A DNA stretch of 49,834 nt from Candidatus Uhrbacteria bacterium (GTDB lineage: Bacteria; Patescibacteriota; Patescibacteriia; UBA9934): NCBI GenBank assembly GCA_003453595.1, contig DMOG01000011.1:1-49834 (forward strand), given 5' to 3'. Each line of letters starts with the position of its first letter. Positions within the stretch are counted from its first letter, which is position 1. The notes below the pieces were generated by a model, which had not been told where the DNA came from, did not search any database, and worked only from the letters and a program-made list of their open reading frames with translations. The translations under genes and the position numbers were made by a program. Below are positions 17,430 to 25,953 of the stretch, piece by piece.

Positions 17430-18401
17430 ATGATTCAGGTGATTTACAAACAAATTGACGAGCAGATTCAAAATGCACAAAAGATTTTGTTGTTAACTGA
17501 CGAGCGTCTTGATGGTGATACAGTTGGTGCAACTCTAGGCATGTTTCATATATTAAAAGCAATGGGAAAGCAGGTAAGCGTTTTTTCGCCACGCGAAATT
17601 CCGCAAACCCTGCTTTTTTTGCCAGCCACAGATCAGATTATTTTTGATCAATCTGTGTTTGAACAAGATGGCATTGATCTGGTAATGATTTTTGACTGCG
17701 CCGATGGGGAATACATCAAAACTTTATTACCAAAAATGAAGCGTAAAGTTCCATTAATTGTAGTTGATCATCATGTCACAAATCCAAAATACGGCTACAT
17801 CAACCTTATCGAGTCTGACTCAGCTTCGGCCTCTGGTGTTGTTTGGCGACTGGTAAAAACTTTGGGATACCCAATAACCAAAAATGCGGCTCAATGTATT
17901 TTAACTGGGATTTGTACGGACACTGATATGTTTTTAACAACGAGCACCAATGCTGCGTGCTTGGATGCTGCTCATGAATTATCCCGTTATGGCGCCCGGT
18001 TGCAAGAAGTTGTGCGCGAGACAATGATGAATAAATCTGTTTCTGCATTAAGACTTTGGGGGCTAGCGTTTGAGCGCCTGCATCATAATGATGAGTTTAA
18101 TGCTATTGCCACGGCTATTACATTGAAAGACTTGCAAGAGCTAGGGGCAACGCAGGAAGATCTCTCCGGACTGATTAATTTTTTAAATTCCATGATCGAA
18201 GGGGCAGACACTGTGCTTGCTTATTACGAAAGGGAAGATGGATCTGTGAAAGGTAGTTTGCGATCACAAACAATCGATGTAGCAGAAATAGCAGCAAAAT
18301 ACAACGGCGGCGGCCACATCCGTGCCTCTGGGTTCCAAATCCCAAACGCATACTTAGAAGAAAAAGATGGGAAGTGGTTTGTGGGCAAGAAAGGTGATTA
18401 G
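17430..18401 (+). CDS. nrnA: DHH/DHHA1 phosphoesterase (NrnA-type oligoribonuclease / pAp phosphatase)
   Basis: A 323-aa DHH-superfamily phosphoesterase. The N-terminal metal motifs are DERLDGDTVGATLG (about 24-37), a variant of the DxD motif, DCADGEY, and VDHHVTN with the DHH signature. CTDTDMF follows. The C-terminal DHHA1 domain ends in YNGGGHIRASGF, the substrate-binding GGGH loop. Such proteins degrade 2-5 nt RNA oligomers, pAp or cyclic dinucleotide breakdown products. The exact substrate cannot be told from sequence. Confidence 0.88.
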   Translation: MIQVIYKQIDEQIQNAQKILLLTDERLDGDTVGATLGMFHILKAMGKQVSVFSPREIPQTLLFLPATDQIIFDQSVFEQDGIDLVMIFDCADGEYIKTLLPKMKRKVPLIVVDHHVTNPKYGYINLIESDSASASGVVWRLVKTLGYPITKNAAQCILTGICTDTDMFLTTSTNAACLDAAHELSRYGARLQEVVRETMMNKSVSALRLWGLAFERLHHNDEFNAIATAITLKDLQELGATQEDLSGLINFLNSMIEGADTVLAYYEREDGSVKGSLRSQTIDVAEIAAKYNGGGHIRASGFQIPNAYLEEKDGKWFVGKKGD

Positions 18402-18515
18402 AGGTTGTAAAAGTGATTAGAGGTGATTACTCTGCAATAATTCCTTCATTCCATAAACTCCCAATCCTATTACACTCTCCCAACCCTTTATAACCTTTAG
18501 TCACCTCTACCACCT

Positions 18516-18544
18516 TTGATCACCTACGACCACCCTGTTATAAT
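18516..18544 (+). promoter_or_regulatory. Leaderless promoter of clpP
   Basis: TTGATC (18516-18521), 17 bp, TATAAT (18539-18544) with an upstream TGT. The ATG at 18554 is 9 nt past the -10 box, so transcription should start at or within about 3 nt of it. A pyrimidine-rich tract precedes it (18470-18535). Confidence 0.75.
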
Positions 18545-18553
18545 AAAAAACAT

Positions 18554-19162
18554 ATGAAACAAGATATCACTCCAGAAATTCGTTCACAGGTTCTTATCCC
18601 AACTGTTATTGAGAAAACATCATATGGCGAGCGGGCGTATGATATTTATTCACGACTGCTTAAGGATCGCATTATATTTTTAGGCGATGCCATCGACGAC
18701 ACTGTGGCCAATGCCGTAATTGCTCAATTGCTATTTTTGGAAAGTCAGGATCAAGAGCAGGATATTAAGCTCTACATCAATTCTCCAGGGGGGTCGGTCA
18801 CAGCTGGACTCGCAATCTATGACACCATGCAATACATCAAGCCTGATGTTTCTACAATTTGTGTGGGTATGGCCGCAAGTATGGGAGCTGTGCTTTTAAC
18901 AGCTGGTGCCAAGGGCAAACGATTTGTGTTGCCAAACTCGGAGATTATGATCCACCAGGTTTTGGGCGGATTCCAAGGTCAGGCAACAGACATTAAAATC
19001 CATGCTGAACGCATTTTGCAAATGAAAGATTCGCTAAATAAGATTATTGCCAAGCATTCAGGTCAGACTCTTAAGAAAGTCGAAGAAGACACAGAGCGTG
19101 ATAAATTCCTAACAGCCCAGGACGCACTAAAGTACGGGCTAGTGGATAAGGTGATTAAATAG
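18554..19162 (+). CDS. clpP: ATP-dependent Clp protease proteolytic subunit
   Basis: A 202-aa serine protease subunit of the barrel-shaped Clp complex. The catalytic triad is in register: S109 in GMAASMGA, H134 in MIHQVLGG, D183 in [23 protein letters not shown] (about 76-93) is the substrate-binding strand region. Length is normal. No clpX or clpA is in the window. Confidence 0.97.
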   Translation: MKQDITPEIRSQVLIPTVIEKTSYGERAYDIYSRLLKDRIIFLGDAIDDTVANAVIAQLLFLESQDQEQDIKLYINSPGGSVTAGLAIYDTMQYIKPDVSTICVGMAASMGAVLLTAGAKGKRFVLPNSEIMIHQVLGGFQGQATDIKIHAERILQMKDSLNKIIAKHSGQTLKKVEEDTERDKFLTAQDALKYGLVDKVIK

Positions 19163-19192
19163 AAGGTAGAAAGTAATAAAAACAATAATAAG

Positions 19193-19232
19193 ACCTATAT
19201 GTCCTAGAAGTCCTATAGGTTTTATTTATTTT
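19193..19232 (+). terminator. Weak hairpin and T-rich end of clpP
   Basis: ACCTATA/TATAGGT stem with a 14-nt loop, then TTTATTTATTTTC. A related ACCTATAGGTC motif lies upstream of the VanW gene near 21605. Confidence 0.45.
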
Positions 19233-19240
19233 CTTCAAAC

Positions 19241-19462
19241 AAAAAACCCCTTCAAAACTGCAGCCAAGAAGATATATATCCTGTGAGGGACCAGCCGGAG
19301 CCGGAATCACACAGGCCATATACCCCCATGCTTGTCGTGGCTGCAGATCAAAAGGGGTGATTGCTGTAAAACTTGCGATCTATTGACTCACAGCTCCGTT
19401 CCTCAACACCTTACTTTTCAAGTACGGCTTTTGCGGTGCTCACTGTTGGGTCAATATCTCAT
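19241..19462 (-). ncRNA. Candidate standalone structured RNA, unassigned
   Basis: Between the convergent clpP and VanW genes lies a minus-strand unit of about 220 nt with its own promoter and terminator and no ORF. Domain 1 (19382-19455) is closed by ATTGAC/GTCAAT-type and ACAG/CTGT pairing and holds an inner GCACC/GGTGT arm. Domain 2 (19246-19358) is closed by ACCCCTT/AAGGGGT and CTGCAGCC/GGCTGCAG, with an inner CCTGTGTGA/TCACAGG arm. The 3' strand of domain 2 ends in TTTTTT, so it also serves as the terminator. I see no tmRNA tRNA-like end, RNase P core or SRP tetraloop region. The size would suit a 6S-like RNA, but I cannot confirm any class. Confidence 0.65.
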
Positions 19463-19468
19463 CATGTT

Positions 19469-19497
19469 TTTCTAACAATCCACTAAAGGGGTGTCAA
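19469..19497 (-). promoter_or_regulatory. Promoter of the ncRNA candidate
   Basis: Minus strand: TTGACA (19492-19497), 17 bp, TAGAAA (19469-19474). Confidence 0.6.
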
Positions 19498-19567
19498 CGC
19501 GACTGCGAATAGTATCACGCAAAAGAGATGCTGTCAACCCTAAACCGTCTTTTTGTAAAAACTAAAA

Positions 19568-19594
19568 AACACCTGATTTTACAGGTGTTTTTTT
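19568..19594. terminator. Terminator of the VanW gene
   Basis: AACACCTG/CAGGTGTT stem with a 6-nt loop and T runs on both sides. Confidence 0.85.
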
Positions 19595-19608
19595 GGGGTT
19601 TCTGTTTA

Positions 19609-21579
19609 TTATTCTACTACTGGATCCTCAAGAACCTCGATATCATCAGATGTTTCTTCAACTATTTCATCGATTTCTTCGCAGACTTCGCCTTCAGGAC
19701 ATTCAGATGGTGTGGTTAATTCTTCGACTCCGATGAGGCAAATCTTTGGTAATGATCGGTAGACTGAGGTGTAAACTTGACTAAACTGTGTCTTGTCAGC
19801 GTAATCAACATAATAGGTGAATTGGGTCGTGGCGCCGGGATGAGGGGACTGGCACGATGTGACTCCTGGATTAAGATCTAGAGTTTCTGTGTATTGAGGC
19901 TCACCATAGCCTGACCATGACAGTACTACCGGCGGTGTGTAATACCCGTCACGACCATCGTCTGTTCCCCAAAAAGTGAAGATAATATCACGATTCGGTA
20001 CATCAACTTGGGTGGTTAGCAAAATGTAATTTTCATAATCATTAGTAAACCTAAAGTCTGGATAGGGGTCATAGATGGTTGCATCAGTCCCTGGATTTCC
20101 GTTTGCCGGATCATTGTAATAGGAAACGACCAGTGAATGATTGCTTCTTTGATCAACCTGCAAACCAGCATTCATTACTGCTCGAAAAGTGGTTGTTCCA
20201 ATTTGGCAAAGCCCGCCACCAACTTCTGGTTTGATCTCATCGCCCTTGATTACTAATTCTGCCAAGTAGCCGTCCGCAATTGTGAATGGTCTAAGTTTTT
20301 CGATTAAAGAAATTGTTTCACCGGGCGCAATTAGTAGTCCGTTGAGTTTTGAGGCACCGTGTTGAATGTTGGCAATACGATTTGAAGGGGATCCAGAAAA
20401 GTCTGATGTTCCAACTCCAAGTATTTCATTGATGCCAAAGTCATTGACATCAGCAATTGATACTTGAGGTGGAGTGTTAATAACCACAAGATCAATTATT
20501 ACATCTTCATTGCCAAGCTCCCCTAATAATTTCCACATAGTTGCATCGGCATCAAATTTGATACCGTCTTGGCTACCAGCAAATTCTGTGACAATTCCAC
20601 TTTTCATTTCAAAACGGGCGTTTATTGGATTGATGTTTACATCGTTTGATATATCTTGAACAAAGTCTTCATAAGCCACGCCTGCAAAATGTATAGCAGG
20701 AATTTCTTGGTAGTTATCATCAACTGTATAAAATGGTTCAATCCAATCAGCTAGATCATCTGCCTCAATTTCCCACAAATACTCACGCAGAGTTTCAGAA
20801 GTGTAGGTGAGATAATAAGGAGCTGAGTCTAGAGTTGCCAGAATGTCTGATGTGAGAGATAGGGCATCGGCTGAGGTCATCTCGTAGGTGACATCACGAA
20901 GCGCGATTTTTAAAGGTTGCAAATCAAGATCTTGAGCATCATCCCAAAGAGTTGGGATGGCAGAAAGAAGATCAAGCTCTATTCCATCTTGTCCTGGCAA
21001 AAATCTAACTGGTGTTTCTTTGTTTGTTAGATCAATTTTGTAATCAGCTGGCAGGGCAGGGGTTTCAAGCTCACCAAACTGATCTTGGATTTGTTCACGA
21101 ATATCATCCTCATCCATTTCTGCTAGTACTTGCAGGACCTCAGGCTTAAGAAGAAGTGAGATGGGAGTGATAATATTTCTCCAAAATGAATCACCACGAC
21201 CAACACCCATGGCCACATCAATTTCCTCAGAGACATTATAGTTAAGAATGTCATGAGCAAGATCTGGCTCTTCAAAAACCGATGCTTGTAAATCTAGATG
21301 CCCTGTGTGTCCATCTACAGAAATATCAACGCCAGCACTAAGCAAATTATCAATGTGCTGTTGCAAAACCTCAGTAGCATCGGCTTGTGAAAGTTCACCA
21401 ACATCAACTACGCCTACATAAACATGGGGCAGAACCCGTCCTTCATATGCTTTAGCATAGGCATATGAACTGGCTGCTAGTATAAGCACTATAAAAATAA
21501 GGGCACTGCTAGTGATTAGTATTGGCTTTTTGTGCGCACTAATCGCCCGTGCCTTGGTTTTAATCATTTCAATTTGCAT
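19609..21579 (-). CDS. VanW-family cell-envelope protein
   Basis: A protein of about 656 aa with an N-terminal membrane anchor (about residues 20-42) and a large outside part. The middle region contains repeated Asp/Glu-rich segments such as ELSQADATEVLQQHIDNLL, typical of the peptidoglycan-binding-like domains that precede VanW. The VanW domain runs from about GTSDFSGSPSNRIANIQHGA through APGETISL, EVGGGLCQIGTTTFRAVMNAG, RSNHSLVVSYY and GTDATIYDPYPDFRF. The C-terminus is acidic. VanW proteins are linked to envelope and glycopeptide-resistance loci, but their activity is undefined. The frame is open to 21603; the ATG at 21579 is chosen because a hairpin lies just upstream and the anchor follows. 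Confidence 0.85.
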   Translation of the reverse strand: MQIEMIKTKARAISAHKKPILITSSALIFIVLILAASSYAYAKAYEGRVLPHVYVGVVDVGELSQADATEVLQQHIDNLLSAGVDISVDGHTGHLDLQASVFEEPDLAHDILNYNVSEEIDVAMGVGRGDSFWRNIITPISLLLKPEVLQVLAEMDEDDIREQIQDQFGELETPALPADYKIDLTNKETPVRFLPGQDGIELDLLSAIPTLWDDAQDLDLQPLKIALRDVTYEMTSADALSLTSDILATLDSAPYYLTYTSETLREYLWEIEADDLADWIEPFYTVDDNYQEIPAIHFAGVAYEDFVQDISNDVNINPINARFEMKSGIVTEFAGSQDGIKFDADATMWKLLGELGNEDVIIDLVVINTPPQVSIADVNDFGINEILGVGTSDFSGSPSNRIANIQHGASKLNGLLIAPGETISLIEKLRPFTIADGYLAELVIKGDEIKPEVGGGLCQIGTTTFRAVMNAGLQVDQRSNHSLVVSYYNDPANGNPGTDATIYDPYPDFRFTNDYENYILLTTQVDVPNRDIIFTFWGTDDGRDGYYTPPVVLSWSGYGEPQYTETLDLNPGVTSCQSPHPGATTQFTYYVDYADKTQFSQVYTSVYRSLPKICLIGVEELTTPSECPEGEVCEEIDEIVEETSDDIEVLEDPVVE

Positions 21580-21638
21580 AAAAATAGGACCGACAGGACC
21601 CATGTGACCTATAGGTCCGAATTATAATATTTTAATTA

Positions 21639-22004
21639 TTAACTTAAATCCTCACGAATCGGTACGCGCATTTCACCATGAGCTTTGGGAATGGTCAATG
21701 TGAGTACTCCGTTTTTCATCTGTGCTTGGGCTTCGTCTGGTTTTACATGGGACGGAAGTACAATGGATCGTGAAAAGCTTCCCCAAAAACATTCTTCAAA
21801 ATGCACAGTGGCGTCATGTCGTTCTTTGTGGCGTTCACGCTCTCCCCGCACTGTTACCAAATCACTTGTTACATGAATATCAATGTCTTGTGGTCGAACC
21901 CCGGCAATGGCTGAACGAATAATAATTTCTGTTGGCGTTTCAATAACATCAACTGCTAGTTGACCTTCGGCTGATTGCCATAGATTCATTTCTTCGTCAG
22001 ACAT
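21639..22004 (-). CDS. Hsp20 / alpha-crystallin small heat-shock protein
   Basis: A 121-aa small chaperone. It contains the alpha-crystallin domain from LAVDVIETPTEIIIRSAIAGV (about 15-35) to the conserved MKNGVLTLTIPK near the end (about 96-107). FEECFWGSFSRSIVLPSHV occupies the usual central strand. Such proteins hold unfolding proteins as oligomers. The gene begins 3 nt after the stop of the upstream membrane gene, forming a two-gene unit. Confidence 0.93.
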   Translation of the reverse strand: MSDEEMNLWQSAEGQLAVDVIETPTEIIIRSAIAGVRPQDIDIHVTSDLVTVRGERERHKERHDATVHFEECFWGSFSRSIVLPSHVKPDEAQAQMKNGVLTLTIPKAHGEMRVPIREDLS

Positions 22005-22007
22005 ATA

Positions 22008-22700
22008 TTAAGAAAGAAGTTTTCGACGAGTGAATTCGTACAATGGACCAAGGACAAGACCAAGCGCTAAAGCCCAACAAAGAAGGTCAGCTGAGATTCC
22101 GTAAAAATAAGTTCCAGAATTAATAAAAGGAATTACTGGTGTTGTGTGGGTAAATAGGCTTCCCAGGTTTGAAGCTAAAAGTACAATAAAAGCAGTTAAA
22201 ATTGCACTCAAAATTGAGTCAGCTAATAAATCTTGTCTGTGACTAATCATGTATATAACAAGCATGATGGCGGAAATAAGAATCGAATAGGCCATGGGGA
22301 TCTTGAAAAAAGACGCTAGCAAAATTGTTACCCAGATAAAAAATAAAAATGACAGAAATAGTCGAGTGGCCCACCATTGCGCAATAGCATCCTTGTTTTT
22401 TGCAGATTTAATTTTTGGTATGTTTTGATAATGCTTGCCAAAAAAGACATGGAAAATTGTGGCGCTAATTCCGGAGACGGAAAATAAGAACATCAGATCA
22501 AGTAATCTAATTGATGAAAAATCTGCCATCATATTAAACCCGGTTGAGATTTGGGTTGTAAACCAGATTGGCAGAAGTGCAACTCCAAGAACACTGATTA
22601 ACAAAATTTCCCGCCGAACATCTGGTTTTGCCAAAAAAATTAATATCCAAGTGAGAGCTAGAATTAGCGTCATCACACTATAATAAGAAAGCACCTCCAT
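22008..22700 (-). CDS. Polytopic membrane protein, about seven TM segments, unknown
   Basis: A 230-aa very hydrophobic protein. About seven membrane segments can be counted: 8-24, 33-50, 67-86, 112-131, 134-150, 158-176, 200-220. Short basic loops lie between them (KHYQNIPKIKSAKNK; RRKLLS at the end). I recognise no family with confidence. A TATAAT lies 8 nt before the ATG, suggesting a leaderless transcript shared with hsp20. Confidence 0.65.
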   Translation of the reverse strand: MEVLSYYSVMTLILALTWILIFLAKPDVRREILLISVLGVALLPIWFTTQISTGFNMMADFSSIRLLDLMFLFSVSGISATIFHVFFGKHYQNIPKIKSAKNKDAIAQWWATRLFLSFLFFIWVTILLASFFKIPMAYSILISAIMLVIYMISHRQDLLADSILSAILTAFIVLLASNLGSLFTHTTPVIPFINSGTYFYGISADLLCWALALGLVLGPLYEFTRRKLLS

Positions 22701-22754
22701 ATGGGGGTATTATATAGTAGAAAGATTAAAGAATAAAGTTTTTAAAAGCGCGAA

Positions 22755-22778
22755 ACCCTGCTGGAGCACCAGCAGGGT
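22755..22778 (-). terminator. Terminator of cassette C
   Basis: ACCCTGCTGG/CCAGCAGGGT 10-bp stem with a 4-nt loop. On the minus strand it is followed by TTCGCGCTTTT. Confidence 0.85.
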
Positions 22779-22798
22779 GTGGACGATTACGATCGAGT

Positions 22799-23203
22799 TT
22801 AGGCGCAGGAGCGGCAGACCGGGTACGGTCGCGGGCGGTATTCCACGACCGGGAACCGGTCATCAGGCTGGGTCACCGCCAGCGGGTACCTGGTGCCCTC
22901 GGCGGGCAAGATCACATTGATCTGATCGCCACCGTAGTGGCGGTAGACCTGATTGGCGGTGATGTTCATCATCCTGATGTGTTTGCGTCCCTTGCCGATG
23001 ATTCTGCCTTTGTCCTGGCGGTGGCAGGTGATCACCAGGTACGGGACGGTGTCGCGCACGATCTGGCGCACGTGAACATCGCCAGAAAAGATGGCGAGCG
23101 ACTTGGCGAGGTGGAGGATGACCCCCACGACGATGCGTAGTGCATCGTTCGCTTGTTGGTCGAGTTCTTGGATCGCAGGGGATGCTTGGGGGAGGGTGCT
23201 CAT
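22799..23203 (-). CDS. Cassette C: KH-like RNA-binding protein with altered loop
   Basis: A 134-aa GC-rich orphan gene. Residues about 48-105 look like a type II KH domain similar to KhpA: VRDTVPYLVIT, then GRIIGKGRKHIRMMN (66-80), then INVILPAE. In the KH loop the usual GKGG or GxxG reads GKGR, so the second glycine is replaced by Arg73. The N-terminal helix is amphipathic and the C-terminus carries CRSCA. An ordinary khpA is present at 10268, so this would be a second, divergent KH protein. The start at 23203 has GGAG 7-8 nt upstream. Confidence 0.65.
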   Translation of the reverse strand: MSTLPQASPAIQELDQQANDALRIVVGVILHLAKSLAIFSGDVHVRQIVRDTVPYLVITCHRQDKGRIIGKGRKHIRMMNITANQVYRHYGGDQINVILPAEGTRYPLAVTQPDDRFPVVEYRPRPYPVCRSCA

Positions 23204-23289
23204 GGATCTCTCCGTGTGAGCTGTCTTGGGATTGCGTTCTCAAAAAGAGATTTGAGAAGCGGGGAATGTGGGTTCGGACCACGAAAAAA

Positions 23290-23318
23290 ATGATATATAG
23301 ATTTTTTCGTTTGGTCAA
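23290..23318 (-). promoter_or_regulatory. Promoter of cassette C
   Basis: Minus strand: TTGACC (23313-23318), 17 bp, TATCAT (23290-23295). The leader has a TCTCAAA/TTTGAGA-type hairpin. It is divergent from the permease gene, whose TATAAT lies at about 23336-23341. Confidence 0.8.
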
Positions 23319-23349
23319 GTATTAGTACTGCATGATATAATGACTGCGT

Positions 23350-24390
23350 ATGAAAATGTCATCTTCACGCACCCAACAAGTAAAATGGTTTTTCTTGTTT
23401 GTCAGCGCCATTGTTCTATATGTTTATTGGCAAATAATTTCGCCATTCGCTCTTGTGCTTATTACAGCCGGGGTTACAGCTATTGTTTTTGCTCCAGTCG
23501 ATCGCCGATTACGAAAGATTGTCAAAAGTAGACGGCTTTCAGCTTTACTTATGCTCTTGCTCATTCTAGTAATCATCATCGGACCATTATTTGGCATTGC
23601 TATTCTAATGGTTCAGCAAGCAACCGAGGTTGTGAATATGTCATTTTCATCAGGTGGATTAGTACAAAGTCTCAATGGTTCGTTTGAAAGTATGCTTTCC
23701 TACTTGCCAGTTGTAGTACAGGATGAAATTAGATCCATTGATTTAATTGCGATAGGAACATCAGCTGCATCTTGGGCAGTTGAACATATTGGCGCAATAT
23801 TGTCAGGAACTGCCGGACTAATCTTCCAGATGTTTATTTTCTTCATGGCATTATTTTATTTCTTTGTTGATCGAGAAAAAATTTATGAGTTTGCATTAGA
23901 GCTCAGCCCTTTTAAAGACAGCTTAGATAAAAATATCTTGTCGCGCATTTCCAATACAGTTAGAGGAGTTGTGTTTGGAAAGATCGTGATAGCAATTGTT
24001 CAGGCAATCATTGCCGCCATTGGAATGACAATTTTTGGAGTGCCAGGTGCAATTTTGTGGGCATCACTTGTGGTGATTGCGGCTCAGGTTCCAATCCTAG
24101 GAACAGCTATTGTCATGATACCGGCAGTTGGATATTTGTTACTCATTGGTGACACATGGTCAGCTCTCGGTCTCTTTATTTGGTCAGTATTGGCAGTAAG
24201 CTCGATTGATAATATTCTTTCCCCAATCATAGTTGGAGCAAAAGTACATATGAATCAGCTTTTGATTCTAATCTCAATTCTTGGTGGACTAGAATTATTC
24301 GGCCCCATTGGATTTATCATCGGTCCAACTGTATTAGCTTGCGTAATGGTAGTGGTGGAGCTTTATAAGAATGGAATTGTAAACGAATAA
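23350..24390 (+). CDS. AI-2E / PerM-family permease
   Basis: A 346-aa polytopic protein of the AI-2E transporter (UPF0118, YdiK/PerM) family. Hydrophobic segments cluster in an N-terminal pair (about 12-45), one at about 62-85, then after a soluble stretch a C-terminal block. Conserved family features are FFMALFYFFVDREK (about 164-177) and GVPGAILWASLVVIAAQVPILG (about 231-252). Members include quorum-signal exporters and Na+/H+ antiporters, so the cargo is unknown. TATAAT with an upstream TGA lies 8 nt before the ATG, implying a leaderless mRNA. Confidence 0.85.
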   Translation: MKMSSSRTQQVKWFFLFVSAIVLYVYWQIISPFALVLITAGVTAIVFAPVDRRLRKIVKSRRLSALLMLLLILVIIIGPLFGIAILMVQQATEVVNMSFSSGGLVQSLNGSFESMLSYLPVVVQDEIRSIDLIAIGTSAASWAVEHIGAILSGTAGLIFQMFIFFMALFYFFVDREKIYEFALELSPFKDSLDKNILSRISNTVRGVVFGKIVIAIVQAIIAAIGMTIFGVPGAILWASLVVIAAQVPILGTAIVMIPAVGYLLLIGDTWSALGLFIWSVLAVSSIDNILSPIIVGAKVHMNQLLILISILGGLELFGPIGFIIGPTVLACVMVVVELYKNGIVNE

Positions 24391-24410
24391 TTGTCGGACA
24401 CATCCGGACA

Positions 24411-24441
24411 AAGTCGCTCTAGTAATATGAGCGACTTTTTT
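24411..24441 (+). terminator. Terminator of the permease gene
   Basis: AAGTCGCTC/GAGCGACTT stem with a 9-nt loop, then TTTT. Confidence 0.85.
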
Positions 24442-24457
24442 GTATGCTAAAACGACT

Positions 24458-25216
24458 ATGAACAAGAAACAAACAATTTTATCTGCTCAGGATTCGGAAG
24501 TGCTGGGATTAAAAGATCAAGACATGCAGATATATCAGACTTTATTGCGTTTGGGGTCTGCGCCGTTGCGTCGGATTGCGCAAGAATCTGGGATCAGCCG
24601 TTCAACAGCCCATGATATTCTCCGTCGGTTAATGGATTTTGGATTGGCCACATTTGTTGATGCTAAATCACATCGTTATTTTTCAGCAGAGGATCCAGAA
24701 CAGTTGCATCGTTTAGCCTCACGCAAGTCATTGGCTATGCAAGAGTCTTGTGTGCGAGTAGAACAGGCAATTCCCCAATTGGAAAAATTGGTCGGCTCAC
24801 TTAGCTATCGACCAACAGTGCGATATTACGAAGGGTCGACCGGGGTCAAGTCTATTTTGCAAGATGTGCTGGCAACATGTGAGAAGTCACGCTCCAAGAC
24901 TTACCGAGTTTACTCCAGTGCCGGCATTCGAGATTTGATTGCCCAGGCCTGGCCAAGATATAACGCAACTCGTAAACAGCGTGGAGTCCAGGTAAAGGCT
25001 GTGGCGCTGGGGGAAGGCGGAAAAACTGTGGGGCTTGATGAGCGCAAATGGCTTACCCGCAAGGAAAGTGCGCCAGCTTATATTTTTATTTACGACAAAA
25101 AAACAGCGTATGTTTCGGTTGATGATCGCGGACGATTATTTGGAGCCATTATTGATGACGAGCCAATTGCCCAAACGCAAAAGTTGATCTTTAATCAGCT
25201 TTGGGAGCATCTTTGA
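24458..25216 (+). CDS. TrmB-type winged-helix transcriptional regulator
   Basis: A 252-aa protein. The N-terminal winged helix is clear: LKDQDMQIYQTLLRLGSAPLRRIAQESGISRSTAHDILRRLMDFGLA. It is followed by a helical linker and a C-terminal domain with RPTVRYYEGSTGVKSILQDVL, IYDKKTAYVSVDDRG and IIDDEPIAQT, the TrmB-like effector or phospholipase-like fold. The ATG at 24458 begins the conserved region; TATGCT 9 nt upstream suggests a leaderless start. Targets unknown. Confidence 0.82.
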   Translation: MNKKQTILSAQDSEVLGLKDQDMQIYQTLLRLGSAPLRRIAQESGISRSTAHDILRRLMDFGLATFVDAKSHRYFSAEDPEQLHRLASRKSLAMQESCVRVEQAIPQLEKLVGSLSYRPTVRYYEGSTGVKSILQDVLATCEKSRSKTYRVYSSAGIRDLIAQAWPRYNATRKQRGVQVKAVALGEGGKTVGLDERKWLTRKESAPAYIFIYDKKTAYVSVDDRGRLFGAIIDDEPIAQTQKLIFNQLWEHL

Positions 25217-25225
25217 GGCTTCGGC

Positions 25226-25254
25226 TTGATTGTTTTTTAGGAAACCTCTAGAGT
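25226..25254 (+). promoter_or_regulatory. Promoter of cassette D
   Basis: TTGATT (25226-25231), 17 bp, TAGAGT (25249-25254). The leader has a GGTTG...ACGC/GCGT...CAACC hairpin (about 25262-25287), then AAGGAGG 4 nt before the ATG. Confidence 0.65.
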
Positions 25255-25310
25255 CCCCCACGGTTGCAACGCGACCTTGCGTCAACCACGCTAGCCTTTA
25301 AGGAGGCAAC

Positions 25311-25724
25311 ATGCATTTCTCCAAAGACCTTCGTGTTCTGGTTCTCACCCACCGTTGCGCCATTGCCAATGGTGCAGGAATCGACGAGAGTTCCGGTAGT
25401 GAACGGCACTGTTTTACGTCTGATCCGTTGGTTGCTTTGCTCTGGTTTGTGGAGCGATATGCGGGAGGCGATCCGTTTGACTTCGTGGTCTTCGAACTTG
25501 CCGTCATCCCACGGGGAGTGGAATACTTCCTGCATGGTGTGAGAGCGCTTTCGCCCGCAACCAAGATCATCGTCCTGGTTGGGGCAAGAAGCTCGCTTGC
25601 GATCAAAGTGTTTGCCCATGACTACCATAGCCAGTTGGCTGGCATGTGCGATCAGACGGTCTGGGACGAAGCCGAGCTCGCCACAGCACTCGAAACCCTC
25701 GAACCACTGGAGCTGGCGTCATGA
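25311..25724 (+). CDS. Cassette D: orphan protein, possibly receiver-like fold
   Basis: A 137-aa soluble protein in GC-rich code. Alternating strands and helices (LRVLVLTHR, FDFVVFELAV, ATKIIVLVGARSS) look like a CheY-type alpha/beta fold. Where a receiver would have its phospho-Asp there is Glu in VVFELAV, so it could be a pseudo-receiver. This is a fold guess, not a family match. A strong AAGGAGG supports the start at 25311. The base composition contrasts with the TrmB-type gene upstream. Confidence 0.65.
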   Translation: MHFSKDLRVLVLTHRCAIANGAGIDESSGSERHCFTSDPLVALLWFVERYAGGDPFDFVVFELAVIPRGVEYFLHGVRALSPATKIIVLVGARSSLAIKVFAHDYHSQLAGMCDQTVWDEAELATALETLEPLELAS

Positions 25725-25729
25725 GGCCT

Positions 25730-25780
25730 AACACCCCTCTCTCACCCCGCGTCGATCCGCTCGACCGGGGTGTTCTGTTT
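25730..25780 (+). terminator. Terminator of cassette D
   Basis: AACACCCC (25730-25737) pairs with GGGGTGTT (25767-25774) around a GC-rich loop, followed by CTGTTT. Confidence 0.8.
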
Positions 25781-25880
25781 ATAAATTCAGTCCGGTATCA
25801 AACAGCTAAGCTGGAATAGCTAAGCTGTTTTAGTCCGGGCTAGATCAGCTAAGCTGGTTTGTACTGACGGGCGAATTTAT
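25781..25880. repeat. 100-bp imperfect inverted repeat with AGCTAAGCTG units
   Basis: The outer arms ATAAATTC.GTCCG and GACGGGCGAATTTAT face each other. Inside are three copies of AGCTAAGCTG at 25804, 25818 and 25847. It lies between cassette D and tRNA-Glu. Confidence 0.7.
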
Positions 25881-25906
25881 CGTCTGAGCGTTGTGTATTC
25901 TGGCAA

Positions 25907-25935
25907 TTGACATAATACCCATTTTTCAGTATTAT
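25907..25935 (+). promoter_or_regulatory. Promoter of tRNA-Glu
   Basis: TTGACA (25907-25912), 17 bp, TATTAT (25930-25935), 18 bp before the tRNA. Confidence 0.88.
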
Positions 25936-25953
25936 TCTGACGCAAACAATAAA

